Source: Marinicrinis sediminis
Lineage (GTDB): Bacteria > Bacillota > Bacilli > Paenibacillales > KCTC-33676
Reading direction: 5' to 3'
Length of the DNA stretch: 64,000 nt
Assembly: GCF_042685085.1 (NCBI RefSeq)
Contig: NZ_JBHUMM010000010.1
Location: 302,232 to 366,231 of the forward strand
The position numbers and the translations under genes were made by a program. Positions 44,881 to 52,703 of this stretch are shown piece after piece. The notes under the pieces were generated by a model. That model did no database searches and was not told where the DNA came from. It saw only the letters and a list, made by a program, of their open reading frames with translations. Each line of letters opens with the position of its first letter. The first letter of the stretch is position 1.

Positions 44881-45897
44881 TTATGCAAATCGGTAATAAA
44901 TAAGCAGCATGGTGGCCAGTACAAACAGGAAATTCAGGGAGACGAATATGATCTGATCAAGCTTGGTTTTGTGAATCCTGATCGGCGGGTGATAGAAACT
45001 GACCCCTTCTATAATGAACAGGATAAGGATAACGTGCGGCAGGAAGTGACCGATAATCTCTGTAAATCCAAACAAGGTAGTGGTCATGATGAAAATGAGC
45101 GTCACGACCATCGCCAGAATGCGATTCAAGATCCCCACGACGAGCAAATAACCGACCACAAATTCAATAAACGCCGCTAAAATGAGAAACAGCTCCGGTT
45201 CAAATCCAAAGGTGGGTACGTTCCAATTTTCTATAATATTCAGGCTCATGCCTGGGAAAACCCATTTTTCAACGGCTACCCAGCACAGAGACAGCCCCGT
45301 TCCCAGATAAATAAACGGCATGCCGAAACGTTCAAATTTTGTTTTCTCCATCAGCAGGGCAACGGCGATCGCGATATAGAACCCGTAATCCAACATGTAG
45401 AAAGCGCCCATATGCTCCACGGAGATGGAGAAGATGATTAAAATCAGCACGGCAGCCAATTTGCTCAGCCAATGATACGGAATGAGCAGTAGAACAATGA
45501 CAGCCAGTGCGAGCGTTCTTTGAAGAGACGTTCCTTCGATTTCGGGGGCAATGATGCTGTCATTGGTGATTTGCAGCAGCAGCGCAATGGCAATCCCCCA
45601 TTTAAGCAGGATATACGTATAGGTGCGGTACTTGTCCAGCGTATGCTCTACCTTGCGGAGCATGCGCGAGTTGGCCATCAATGCTTCGATCTGCGGCAGT
45701 AATCCGATTACAACCGCCACAAGTAAGCTGATGATCAAAAAAGCGGGAGACAATATGTTCTCCAGGGTTTCCTTGACGGGTTCCACTTCATTAAACCATT
45801 TGACATGAGCGAATGCCGGAACTGCGATCAGCATCCCCATCATCCATGTAAACCAGAACCCGAATGACTTGCTTGATTGATTGAAAATGTGCTTCAC
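44881..45897 (-). CDS. DoxX-like polytopic membrane protein
   Basis: 338 residues, about nine membrane segments. Near the N-terminus is MLIAVPAFAHVKWFNEVEPV, an exported-looking start seen in a group of DoxX-related membrane proteins. The C-terminal half has a DoxX-like four-helix unit (FIEFVVGYLLVVGILNRILA, GHFLPHVILILFIIEG). Start at GTG 45897 with AGAGGTG six bases upstream; the long in-frame extension to 46014 overlaps the regulatory region. Role unknown. A candidate FNR/CRP-type site lies 95 nt upstream, at about -41 from a plausible start site. Confidence 0.78.
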   Translation of the reverse strand: MKHIFNQSSKSFGFWFTWMMGMLIAVPAFAHVKWFNEVEPVKETLENILSPAFLIISLLVAVVIGLLPQIEALMANSRMLRKVEHTLDKYRTYTYILLKWGIAIALLLQITNDSIIAPEIEGTSLQRTLALAVIVLLLIPYHWLSKLAAVLILIIFSISVEHMGAFYMLDYGFYIAIAVALLMEKTKFERFGMPFIYLGTGLSLCWVAVEKWVFPGMSLNIIENWNVPTFGFEPELFLILAAFIEFVVGYLLVVGILNRILAMVVTLIFIMTTTLFGFTEIIGHFLPHVILILFIIEGVSFYHPPIRIHKTKLDQIIFVSLNFLFVLATMLLIYYRFA

Positions 45898-45966
45898 GAT
45901 GATCACCTCTGTATGTAGGTTTTGCAAATGATGTGAAAAACATGACCAGCATGTCTTCCTGTGCAA

Positions 45967-46008
45967 AGTGTAACATATTCGAAAAGAGAAATGGTGATAT
46001 TGATCACA
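45967..46008 (-). promoter_or_regulatory. FNR/CRP-type operator and -10 for the DoxX-like gene
   Basis: GGTGA-TATTGA-TCACA (45993-46008) matches the TGTGA-N6-TCACA family at 9 of 10 positions. A TACACT -10 candidate on the minus strand (45967-45972) puts its centre near -41, the position for class II activation. A second arm TTGTGATC (46018-46025) pairs with GATCACAA (46002-46009). Confidence 0.4.
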
Positions 46009-46033
46009 AATCATTCATTGTGATCCATCCTGT

Positions 46034-46146
46034 CCGGGATAAAAGTCTTCGGGATACTGGCATGCCAGGATACCTGTAAACCGGGATACGGATACCGGAA
46101 ACAGGGATAAGGGATACCGGGAATCATGGATACAGGGATGCCGGAG
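46034..46146. repeat. Degenerate GGGATACCGG repeat cluster
   Basis: At least eight close variants of GGGATAC(C/T)GG recur at irregular 10-16 nt spacing in a stretch without a gene, with both orientations represented by CCGG overlaps. No reading frame explains them. Function unknown; could be a slippage-derived low-complexity tract or a binding cluster. Confidence 0.6.
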
Positions 46147-46169
46147 AAGAGATGCGGAACCGGCAAGGA

Positions 46170-46201
46170 TTAAAAAAAGCCAATCTCCGGAGAGATTGAC
46201 C
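46170..46201 (-). terminator. Terminator of the ytrHI-ytpI unit
   Basis: Leftward: GTCAATCTC pairs with GAGATTGGC (one G-U), followed by seven T residues; 26 nt after the ytpI stop. Confidence 0.85.
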
Positions 46202-46226
46202 AGAATCCTGCGCGATGCCAGCGAGA

Positions 46227-46529
46227 TTATTTGGTTGTTTCCGCGGGCAAATGCTTGTAAATCCGGTAATTTCGAATGCCGCCATATAGATTAAAAGCTC
46301 CGAGCAGCAGGAAGACAGCCCCGACGATGTAACGGATGGTGGAGGATTCAAAGAAGGCGATTTGTAAAATAGAGATGGCAACCAGCATGATGCCCATGGA
46401 AATATTCATGCGGGCTACCGTCATTCCCTGTTCCTTATACGTTTTTTTACTTCTCGCCGTCGTACTGAAGTAGATGGAGGCGATGAGGGAGAAGAAGATG
46501 GTCATAGAGAGTACAAATGAAATGATCAT
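46227..46529 (-). CDS. ytpI: YtpI-like membrane protein
   Basis: 100 residues with three membrane segments (IISFVLSMTIFFSLIASIYF; RMNISMGIMLVAISILQIAF; RYIVGAVFLLLGAFNLYGG) separated by a basic loop SKKTYKEQGMTVA. Matches YtpI by length, layout and position beside ytrH, ytrI and ytoI. ATG 46529 has AAAGGAG nine bases upstream; the much longer open frame to 46688 runs through the end of ytrI and is not used. Function unknown. Confidence 0.82.
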   Translation of the reverse strand: MIISFVLSMTIFFSLIASIYFSTTARSKKTYKEQGMTVARMNISMGIMLVAISILQIAFFESSTIRYIVGAVFLLLGAFNLYGGIRNYRIYKHLPAETTK

Positions 46530-46647
46530 GAACGTAAGCTCCTTTATGTCCTTGCTGTTGGTTGTCCCATTTGATGAATGAGACTTGACCGCAATGGGTA
46601 CCTCCCTTAATGTACTGGTTTCCAGACCGAAAATCAACTCATGGAAC

Positions 46648-47157
46648 TTATGGCAGCGCCTCAAACTCATCGGCCCGCACCCACACACGCAGCTCGCCGT
46701 AGACGACGATCATTGTACTGATCGTGACCTGATAATTGTTGCCGTGAATGTTGCTGTGCACTTTATGATACAGGTGCTTTAAGGTCTGGGGCGCATTGTC
46801 TGAATTCGGAATAATCTTCACAATGGGCTGGCCTTTCAGGAATTGCAGATCCTGATGGACTTTGGCCCTGAGTTCATTTTTCACGACTTCAGGCAAGGGT
46901 TCTTGCCCGCTTGATTCCTCGATTTTCACCATGATTGTGCGAATAATGGTCTGTTGATCTTTGTATTTCTTCAAGTCCTCGCTTTCCATCAGCAGATCGC
47001 GAATGCGTTCCTTCGCATGCATGTGCATATCGATCAACTCGTCCATATTATGCTGATAGATCATCATGAAGACACTGCTGCCGATGATCCCCCCGCATAT
47101 GAGCAAGGCGAATGCACGGACATACCTTCCCCATACGGCTGCAGATGGCACTCTCAA
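46648..47157 (-). CDS. ytrI: Sporulation membrane protein YtrI
   Basis: 169 residues. One membrane segment near the N-terminus (FALLICGGIIGSSVFMMIYQ) followed by a soluble extracytoplasmic part with a helical region (DMHMHAKERIRDLLMESEDL) and a C-terminal beta-rich domain (YQVTISTMIVVYGELRVWVR). Fits YtrI, a SigE-controlled protein needed for efficient sporulation in Bacillus. Start is TTG 47157, nine bases after GGAGG and overlapping the ytrH stop as TTGA, so the two are coupled. Confidence 0.88.
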   Translation of the reverse strand: MRVPSAAVWGRYVRAFALLICGGIIGSSVFMMIYQHNMDELIDMHMHAKERIRDLLMESEDLKKYKDQQTIIRTIMVKIEESSGQEPLPEVVKNELRAKVHQDLQFLKGQPIVKIIPNSDNAPQTLKHLYHKVHSNIHGNNYQVTISTMIVVYGELRVWVRADEFEALP

Positions 47158-47486
47158 CTTGTATGACCTCCACTGGACAGCCAATTCATCAGCTTGTTGG
47201 CACAATAGGCGCCCAGAAATGCGCTAATGATGTACAAGATTTGTTTGATGGCCGGAGAATACTGACTGTCCAAAAAATTAGACTCAATCTGACGAAAGGG
47301 ATCAATCGTCCCCCCGATTGCGGCAACCAGTGCCCAAATTTTGATTTTCTCCGCTACTTCTTTCATAGCAAATCCCGGCGGCTGCAGCGTCAGAATCGCC
47401 ACAATGCCACTAAAAATAGAAGCGCCCATGACGACGCCAAAGGAAATCGCAAAGTAAGTCATCATTTGGGTAATGAACATGCCCAT
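47154..47486 (-). CDS. ytrH: Sporulation membrane protein YtrH
   Basis: 110 residues, small membrane protein: ITQMMTYFAISFGVVMGASI, FSGIVAILTLQPPGFAMKEV, then WALVAAIGGTIDPFRQIESN and a last segment ILYIISAFLGAYCANKLMNW. Matches YtrH by content and by coupling to ytrI. ATG 47486 is nine bases after AAGAGGTGA. First gene of the ytrH-ytrI-ytpI unit; dnaE, next to ytrI in Bacillus, is not here. Confidence 0.88.
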   Translation of the reverse strand: MGMFITQMMTYFAISFGVVMGASIFSGIVAILTLQPPGFAMKEVAEKIKIWALVAAIGGTIDPFRQIESNFLDSQYSPAIKQILYIISAFLGAYCANKLMNWLSSGGHTS

Positions 47487-47694
47487 TATCTCTTCACCTC
47501 TTGTCATTATGCCTAGCGTTTCTGCCCTTGTTGCTCGATCTTATGTAAAGGCAATTCTCTTGTGTGTTCATATTTATATGTATGGACTTGCAGTACGGTT
47601 ATGATAGAAAATTTATCGTTTCTATTGTTTATCCCAACTGATAAGAGCCTGTTTCACTTCGTTGATGGTGGATAGGAGAAGTAGCTCATATCCG

Positions 47695-47724
47695 TTGACA
47701 GTGATGTCTATGTGAGATTATACT
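47695..47724 (+). promoter_or_regulatory. Sigma-A promoter of the padR-permease operon
   Basis: Perfect TTGACA (47695-47700), 18-bp spacer, TATACT (47719-47724). Inverted repeats lie immediately downstream, where a repressor would block early transcription. Confidence 0.75.
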
Positions 47725-47738
47725 GTTTTTAGCACTAT

Positions 47739-47769
47739 ACTGTTTATAACAGTGTTCTGTTTTAGACAG
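47739..47769 (+). promoter_or_regulatory. Paired inverted-repeat operators, probably for the PadR regulator
   Basis: Perfect palindrome ACTGTTTATAACAGT (47739-47753), then CTGTTTTAGACAG (47757-47769), 18 nt apart start to start and thus near two helical turns. A further half-like TACTGTTTTTAG precedes at 47722. PadR proteins usually bind ATGT/ACAT-like or similar palindromes in their own promoter; autoregulation is inferred. Confidence 0.65.
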
Positions 47770-47862
47770 TGATGGTTTATCTAAAACCAGGGGTTTATGA
47801 TGACGATTATTGGAATACTTGAATGTTCAATCCCGATATGAATCGAAAAGGAGGAAAGTGGC

Positions 47863-48228
47863 ATGGCAACATCCAAACCAAAACACGAACGTCACACAGG
47901 GAGACATACCGCAGAATTTTTATTGCTATTTTTAGCGGAGGAAGACAGCTATGGGGGCAGACTGTTGCAAAAATGCGAGCAGGAAATTCCCGTAAATCCC
48001 ATTGACAGTGCCATCTTGTATCGGACATTGAAAAAGTTGGAGGAGGAAGGAGCTGTGGAGTCGTATTGGGGAGGAATGGAATTAGAGAAGCCAGTGAAGA
48101 TGTACCGAATTACGGACACAGGTAGGGACAAACTGGCGGAATTCCACCTTTATATAGAGAACAAGATGCGAAACCTGACCTTTTTCATGAACAAATATTC
48201 AGAGTGGAAGGAGTCAGACCGTGATTAG
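47863..48228 (+). CDS. PadR-family transcriptional regulator
   Basis: 121 residues. Winged-helix fold with the PadR pattern: HTAEFLLLFLAEEDSYGGRL, PIDSAILYRTLKKLEEEGAV, YWGGMELEKPVKMYRITDTG, and a C-terminal dimerisation helix (HLYIENKMRNLTFFMNKYSE). GGAGG nine bases before the ATG. It begins an operon with two half-permease genes, the next one starting 8 nt before its stop. Likely represses its own promoter until an effector binds; the effector may be the permease substrate. Confidence 0.92.
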   Translation: MATSKPKHERHTGRHTAEFLLLFLAEEDSYGGRLLQKCEQEIPVNPIDSAILYRTLKKLEEEGAVESYWGGMELEKPVKMYRITDTGRDKLAEFHLYIENKMRNLTFFMNKYSEWKESDRD

Positions 48229-48712
48229 CGGGATTATCTTGTATGCGCTGGCCATCGTTTGCACCGGACTGTCATATAAGAAGGATCGAACGAAAACAAA
48301 AAAAGCCTTACTCCAGGCTTGGCACATGTTCCGCAAAATCATGCCCGATGTCATGGCCATCATGCTGTTTGTAGGCTTGTCTCTCGCAATCTTGTCCCCT
48401 TCTTTCATTTCTTCGTTTATTGGAGAACAATCCGGAATAGCAGGGACCCTGTATGCGACAGTGATCGGTTCTTTCGCACTCATACCAGGCTTTGTTGTAT
48501 TTCCGCTTGGGGAAACACTTGTTGAGAACGGAGCGGGTCTTCCTCAGGTGGCTGCGTTCATGTCTTCCCTCATGACAGTCGGAATCGTGACACTGCCGAT
48601 GGAACAGAAGATGTTCGGACGAAGCTTTGCCTATGCCCGCAATGTCGCTGCGGTTTTATTGTCGGTCTTTCTTGCAGGTCTCATCTGGGGGGTGTCGGGA
48701 TGGGTGAATTAA
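48221..48712 (+). CDS. Half-size permease (DUF318/ArsP-like), first half
   Basis: 163 residues with four to five membrane segments. Central signature FALIPGFVVFPLGETLVENG then AG, followed by AAFMSSLMTVGIVTLPME. This resembles one repeat of the PF03773 permease family (YraQ/ArsP), whose full-length members are about twice as long. GTG start within the padR stop region (8-nt overlap). The following gene encodes the matching second half, so a two-subunit permease is likely. Substrate unknown; arsenic compounds are known for ArsP only. Confidence 0.82.
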   Translation: MISGIILYALAIVCTGLSYKKDRTKTKKALLQAWHMFRKIMPDVMAIMLFVGLSLAILSPSFISSFIGEQSGIAGTLYATVIGSFALIPGFVVFPLGETLVENGAGLPQVAAFMSSLMTVGIVTLPMEQKMFGRSFAYARNVAAVLLSVFLAGLIWGVSGWVN

Positions 48713-49224
48713 AAAGGTATCGATTCTTTTTGCTTTTGCTGCTCGTGCTGTTGACACTTACCTTGGTGAATCCATCACTAGGGAGAGAAGCCTTTTGGCT
48801 GACGGGGCAGAGCATCACAGACATGCTGTTCCTGCTCCCGCCTATCTTTCTATTTGTAGCCTTGTTGGATAAATGGGTGAAGAAAGAGACACTCATCACC
48901 TACATGGGGAAGAATAGCATGGTCGGTATTCTATTTATTTTACTTCTGGGCGTCGTCGCAGCCGGCCCTCTCTATGTAGCTTTTCCGATTGCGGTCCTCC
49001 TGCTCAAAAAAGGAGCCGGTATCCGCTACATGGTCTTTTTCCTAGGCGTGTGGACATCAGCCAAACTGCCAGTGCTCATCTACGAATTCGACTCCTTCGG
49101 CATCCGTTTCTCCCTGCTGCGAATCACATTCAGCCTCATTTTCTTCTATCTCCTCGGCCTCCTTTTCGAGAAATTATATGACCAGCGACAACTGCTGAAG
49201 GATGATGTTGTGGAGGAAGGATGA
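48700..49224 (+). CDS. Half-size permease (DUF318/ArsP-like), second half
   Basis: 174 residues, five membrane segments. Signature AAGPLYVAFPIAVLLLKKGA then G mirrors the first half (shared G..A..P..V.FP...L...GAG......F, with a later Pro and Glu..FG), so the two genes look like an ancient duplication. It overlaps the first half by 13 nt in a different frame; both have proper N-terminal membrane segments, so this is a real two-gene arrangement and not a frameshift. Charged C-terminal tail is cytoplasmic. Confidence 0.82.
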   Translation: MGELKRYRFFLLLLLVLLTLTLVNPSLGREAFWLTGQSITDMLFLLPPIFLFVALLDKWVKKETLITYMGKNSMVGILFILLLGVVAAGPLYVAFPIAVLLLKKGAGIRYMVFFLGVWTSAKLPVLIYEFDSFGIRFSLLRITFSLIFFYLLGLLFEKLYDQRQLLKDDVVEEG

Positions 49225-49482
49225 CTATTAGCGAGCCCCTTGTAAGAATAGCAAGAGAGGATGTAAAGCTCGTCTGAAACCATCACGTGACTGTTATATC
49301 TAATATCTTAAAATTAGTAGTTATGTAAACTGAATTAATTAAATACTAGTTCGGATTAAATTTATATCTAAATTTAGGTGTTGAGTGTACGTTATAGGAT
49401 TTTTTATTGACCAAAATTACCATATATGTTACATTATTTCCGAGATGCGCGCTCTCTACTTTAGTTTTACATTGGAGGAATT

Positions 49483-50472
49483 ATGAAGAAAACATTATTT
49501 GTATTGTTAATTCTATCTTTGTTAATGTCCGTTTCTGTCTCTGCTGAAAGTAATAATTTTGAATCTAGCTACACAACAGATAATAGCATACTTAGTGGAA
49601 TTGAAGTTTCTCCTGGATTATTTAAACTGGATCAACTACCATCAGAAAAACAAGAGGAAATAAAGAATCGATCTGAAATTGTGAGTAATTACTTGTTACA
49701 GATGAGTGTTAAAAGAACCAAACTAAATAAAATTAACGAAAATGTTAGCTTGAAAAAAGATAATAATATCACCTTTAAAGAGATGATCCAGATTGAATCA
49801 CTTCAATCTGAGATAAATACTATTGAAACCCAGTTAGAAGAAATGGGTATCAATAAAATCCAGCCAGAAAAGAAATCAGTAACTATTCTATCTTCATCTT
49901 CAAGTGATATTAAAAAGGATTTCCATCAACTTTACTATGATAGTCAATTAGGTCTTCATTTGTTTGAAGGTCATTTAATTTGGAAGAATGATAATTACAG
50001 TGATGATGTGTCTATTTGTCCTGCTCCATTTCACGGTTGCACACTTGATATAGGTGGTGTTGACGGGTTTGGTCTAGAATCCCTCAACAGACAGATAAGT
50101 ATTATTGAAAACACTGATAGATTTTATCTTTTGGGCAGTGATTTATCCACCACTTACAATCTGTCTACAAGTGGATCTAGTAGAGACTATTCTCCGTATG
50201 GACTAGGATGGAAATTTCAAGATTGGTATGATTATGATGTTTTTGGTCCAGAACAGTATAATGCTTATAAAATGATGGGGTGGTATTACTTTACATTCCC
50301 TGATGGGAATCCAAGTCCCAACACCACACTAAGCTTTACTTTACACTATGGAAAAACATGGTATAATACTTCCGTGAATTCTTTTTCATTCGGACCAGGG
50401 ACAATTGGTATCGGATTCAGTAGCAATAATAATCGATGGGATCAAGAGTTTAATGTGAATTATCAATTCTAA
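49483..50472 (+). CDS. Secreted protein, unknown function
   Basis: 329 residues. Clear signal peptide (MKKTLFVLLILSLLMSVSVS, cleavage near SAES). Residues 60-125 are charged and likely coiled coil (LQSEINTIETQLEEMGINKI); residues 150-329 are rich in Tyr, Trp, Gly, Ser, with CPAPFHGC offering a disulfide, and look like a beta-sheet domain. Not recognised. GGAGG eight bases upstream. Base composition is much more A+T-rich than the genes to the left, so probably acquired. It is followed by a terminator. Confidence 0.75.
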   Translation: MKKTLFVLLILSLLMSVSVSAESNNFESSYTTDNSILSGIEVSPGLFKLDQLPSEKQEEIKNRSEIVSNYLLQMSVKRTKLNKINENVSLKKDNNITFKEMIQIESLQSEINTIETQLEEMGINKIQPEKKSVTILSSSSSDIKKDFHQLYYDSQLGLHLFEGHLIWKNDNYSDDVSICPAPFHGCTLDIGGVDGFGLESLNRQISIIENTDRFYLLGSDLSTTYNLSTSGSSRDYSPYGLGWKFQDWYDYDVFGPEQYNAYKMMGWYYFTFPDGNPSPNTTLSFTLHYGKTWYNTSVNSFSFGPGTIGIGFSSNNNRWDQEFNVNYQF

Positions 50473-50478
50473 AATATT

Positions 50479-50517
50479 AGTCGAGCTAGAGAGACTTCTC
50501 TTTAGCTCGATTTGATT
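50479..50517 (+). terminator. Terminator after the secreted-protein gene
   Basis: Perfect 8-bp stem TCGAGCTA/TAGCTCGA with an inner GAGAG/CTCT stem, followed by a T-rich tail. Confidence 0.8.
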
Positions 50518-50579
50518 TAAAACCATGAATAAAAGTTGAAAGAATTATAATTTATTCAAGATCAATAAAAGGAGAAAAA

Positions 50580-51074
50580 ATGAAAAAAAAAGTAATCATT
50601 CTTTCGATTGTAATTTTTGCTATCTCGTACTTGCTGTATATTCAACTGTCCCCAAAAAGCGTTTACAAGCTAATAAACGAAGATACTTCTTTTACCATTC
50701 GAAAAGAAAGTATCTCATCCAAAAAAATAAAGGAAGATCTAGATATTGTTTTATCGGAGAGTATTGACCATATACATGTTAATGTGATTGGGAAAAGTGA
50801 AATAATGCACTCAGTTCTATTCGAAAAAAACTTTCAAGGATCTATTGTAAATTGGAAATATGGTGAAAATGATGATATCGAACCTTTACTTATTGGAAGA
50901 ATTGAAGTACAGGACTTCTCTCATTTAATAGTGGAAGGAATTAAAGCCAATCAAATAAAGTTCATATCTTATAAAGGACAACATTATTTTTATGTTTTAA
51001 GTAGTGAAATTTCACAACCTATCCATATCAAACTCTTAGGGGAAAATAATAAGTTACTTTATGAGAGTGTATAA
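50580..51074 (+). CDS. Membrane-anchored or exported protein, unknown function
   Basis: 164 residues. N-terminal uncleaved signal or anchor (KKVIILSIVIFAISYLLYIQ) then a soluble, beta-rich external domain (HIHVNVIGKSEIMHSVLFEK; FISYKGQHYFYVLSSEISQP). Not recognised. AAAGGAG lies six bases ahead of the ATG. A+T-rich like its neighbour and 107 nt behind it; the terminator between suggests separate expression. Confidence 0.7.
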   Translation: MKKKVIILSIVIFAISYLLYIQLSPKSVYKLINEDTSFTIRKESISSKKIKEDLDIVLSESIDHIHVNVIGKSEIMHSVLFEKNFQGSIVNWKYGENDDIEPLLIGRIEVQDFSHLIVEGIKANQIKFISYKGQHYFYVLSSEISQPIHIKLLGENNKLLYESV

Positions 51075-51267
51075 TTTAATTATAATCACATTTCAGTTAA
51101 ATGTTGAGGAGAGCTCTAATTCACAATTATTTCATTAAATTGTTGGAACGTGTGATTTGTAAAAAAAATGATATACATTTAAGGTTGTCAACTGAGATAC
51201 TTTAATAATGGATCTCATTACTACTACTTTAGACTATTTATTTAAATTATTTATAATTATGTGAAGC

Positions 51268-51312
51268 ATAGGTTCAATTCATTCAAATTAAAAGTGACTT
51301 AATTGAACCTAT
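51268..51312. repeat. Perfect 12-bp inverted repeat
   Basis: ATAGGTTCAATT (51268-51279) and its exact complement (51301-51312) with a 21-nt loop. Lies in the gene-free stretch 51075-51370 after the anchored-protein gene; it could end that transcript although no strong T-run follows. Nothing else was recognised in that stretch. Confidence 0.55.
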
Positions 51313-51370
51313 AATCTAAATCTTTGTATCCCGCATGTATGTCGTTTCTGCTTCCACGTGTTGCAGGTAC

Positions 51371-52038
51371 GAGTCTATAAAATAGTTTGTGTAAACTCCT
51401 AAACCTATTAAAATAGAAGTAGAAGAAGGATTGGGAGAATACACGGGATTAGACGAAGCAACAACTACGGGAATTCATTAAGGAAAATAAATCGGTTACA
51501 GCTCAAGATGCGCAGAACGCATTGAAGGAACTGTTTGCTGAGACGCTGCAAGAGATGCTGGAAGTCTAAATGGACAATCACATGGGCTATGAGAAGCATG
51601 ATGTGAAAAACAAAAAGACGGCAAACAGCCGCAACGGTAAGAGAAAGAAGATCATTGCCAGCGAGTACGGGCGAACAAGAAATCGCGGTTCTACGAGATC
51701 GCTTGGGCGAATTTGAGCTTCTCGTAGTAAAGAAGAATCAGTCCAACGTTACCGGTATTGAAGACCAGATTATCGCACTGTATGCAATGGGTTTAAGCAC
51801 CAGTGAAATTCAGGATTATCTTCAAAATCTATACGGATCAGAAGTCTCTCGAACCTTTATTTCCAATGTAACGAATAAGATCGTCCCTCTGATCAAGGAG
51901 TAGCAGAATAGGACACAACAGACGTATATGCGGTGGTTTTCCTGGATGCGATTCATTTCAAAGTCAAACAAGACGGCGCGATTGTCAGCAAGGCAGCTTA
52001 TATGGTCATTGGCATCGATCTCGATACGAAGCGCTAAT
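51371..52038 (+). mobile_element. Decayed IS256-type insertion sequence (transposase pseudogene)
   Basis: Pieces of an IS256-family transposase in order: REFIKENKSVTAQDAQNALK, then LFAETLQEMLE, a stop replacing a Glu codon, MDNHMGYEKHDVKNKKTANS, a one-base frameshift near 51669, EQEIAVLRDRLGEFELLVVK, then VTGIEDQIIALYAMGLSTSE, a TAG where Trp is expected (51901), another frameshift, and VVFLDAIHFKVKQDGAIVSK up to VIGIDLDTKR. The DDE catalytic centre is incomplete and the last third is missing. The left end is guessed from GTGTAAA-like sequence near 51385. Inactive. Confidence 0.8.
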
Positions 52039-52042
52039 ACCT

Positions 52043-52228
52043 CCGAATGATCATATTTATGCCTACGGCAAGGAAACAGATCATTCGTATGCACTATTGG
52101 CGTTGTAAGTCGCTTCGCTTTGCGACCGAGCAAACCAACGCCATAAAAACTTACCGCTAGGCGGATAGCCAACAGCGCTGCCGTATTTGATCGGCAGCTT
52201 TCATGTTTGACGCTTTACCGGCCAACCT
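52043..52228. repeat. Structured repeat, unit 1
   Basis: Folds into successive stems: CGAATGATC/GATCATTCG (52044-52052 with 52079-52087) enclosing a small GCCTACGGC hairpin; TGGCGTTG/CAACGCCA (52098-52105 with 52136-52143) enclosing GTCGC/GCGAC; a short CCGC/GCGG stem; and a perfect GCTGCCG/CGGCAGC hairpin near 52178-52199. Unit 2 keeps the first stems with different but still paired bases. No open frame runs through it. Noticeably richer in G+C than the surroundings. Could be a small RNA, a processing signal or a part of a mobile element. Confidence 0.6.
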
Positions 52229-52400
52229 ACGAATTGATCCAAACTCATGCCAACGGCAAGAACACGGATCAATTCTAATGTATTTTGGCGTGGTAAGCGG
52301 CTCCGCTTTGCGACCGAGCGACTCCACGCCCTAAACCTTTACCGCCGGAACTTCTCTGGCGGCTAGCTGGTTTTAAGGTTATGCTTCGATGACCAACCCA
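52229..52400. repeat. Structured repeat, unit 2
   Basis: Tandem relative of unit 1, offset by about 186 nt. Stems: GAATTGATCC/GGATCAATTC (52231-52240 with 52266-52275) around GCCAACGGC; GGCGTGG/CCACGCC (52287-52293 with 52324-52330); CCGCC/GGCGG around an 11-nt loop. The inner CGCTTTGCGACCGAGC is identical to unit 1. Paired positions differ between units in a compensating way (GTTG/CAAC against GTGG/CCAC). From 52400 to 52700 there is one more hairpin (CGTGCC/GGCACG) and no gene. Confidence 0.6.
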
Positions 52401-52703
52401 CAAACCTTGCTTTCCCGTGCCGCAGGCACGCCATGAATTTGAACTTCCCCCCGCCTTCTCAGGTATATCTACGATGTCTAACCTTCCAAGGATAAGCCCA
52501 GAAGCCCCTCCCCTTTTTCCCGTCCAGAAATTATGTCAGAGTAAAGATGATAATAATATCTTCAATGACAGTAACAGTGCATTCTAAAATCTGTTTTTAA
52601 TCAATGCTACATAGGAACAGTACTGTTTAGTCATATCATAGCAGGAAGAAACAATGATTGTGTCGAAATATTAGATAATTTAGTAGAAAGAGGACTTTCA
52701 TAT

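Noticed and set aside
48700..48712. Overlap of the two half-permease genes read as a frameshift in one permease gene
   Set aside because: Each half begins with its own membrane segment and start codon and contains a complete copy of the shared motif, so two genes are the better reading.
52098..52330. Resemblance of the hairpins to integron attC sites
   Set aside because: The arm order (GGCGTTG...CAACGCC) is the reverse of the attC core-site polarity (RYYYAAC...GTTRRRY), and no integron integrase or cassette genes are present.
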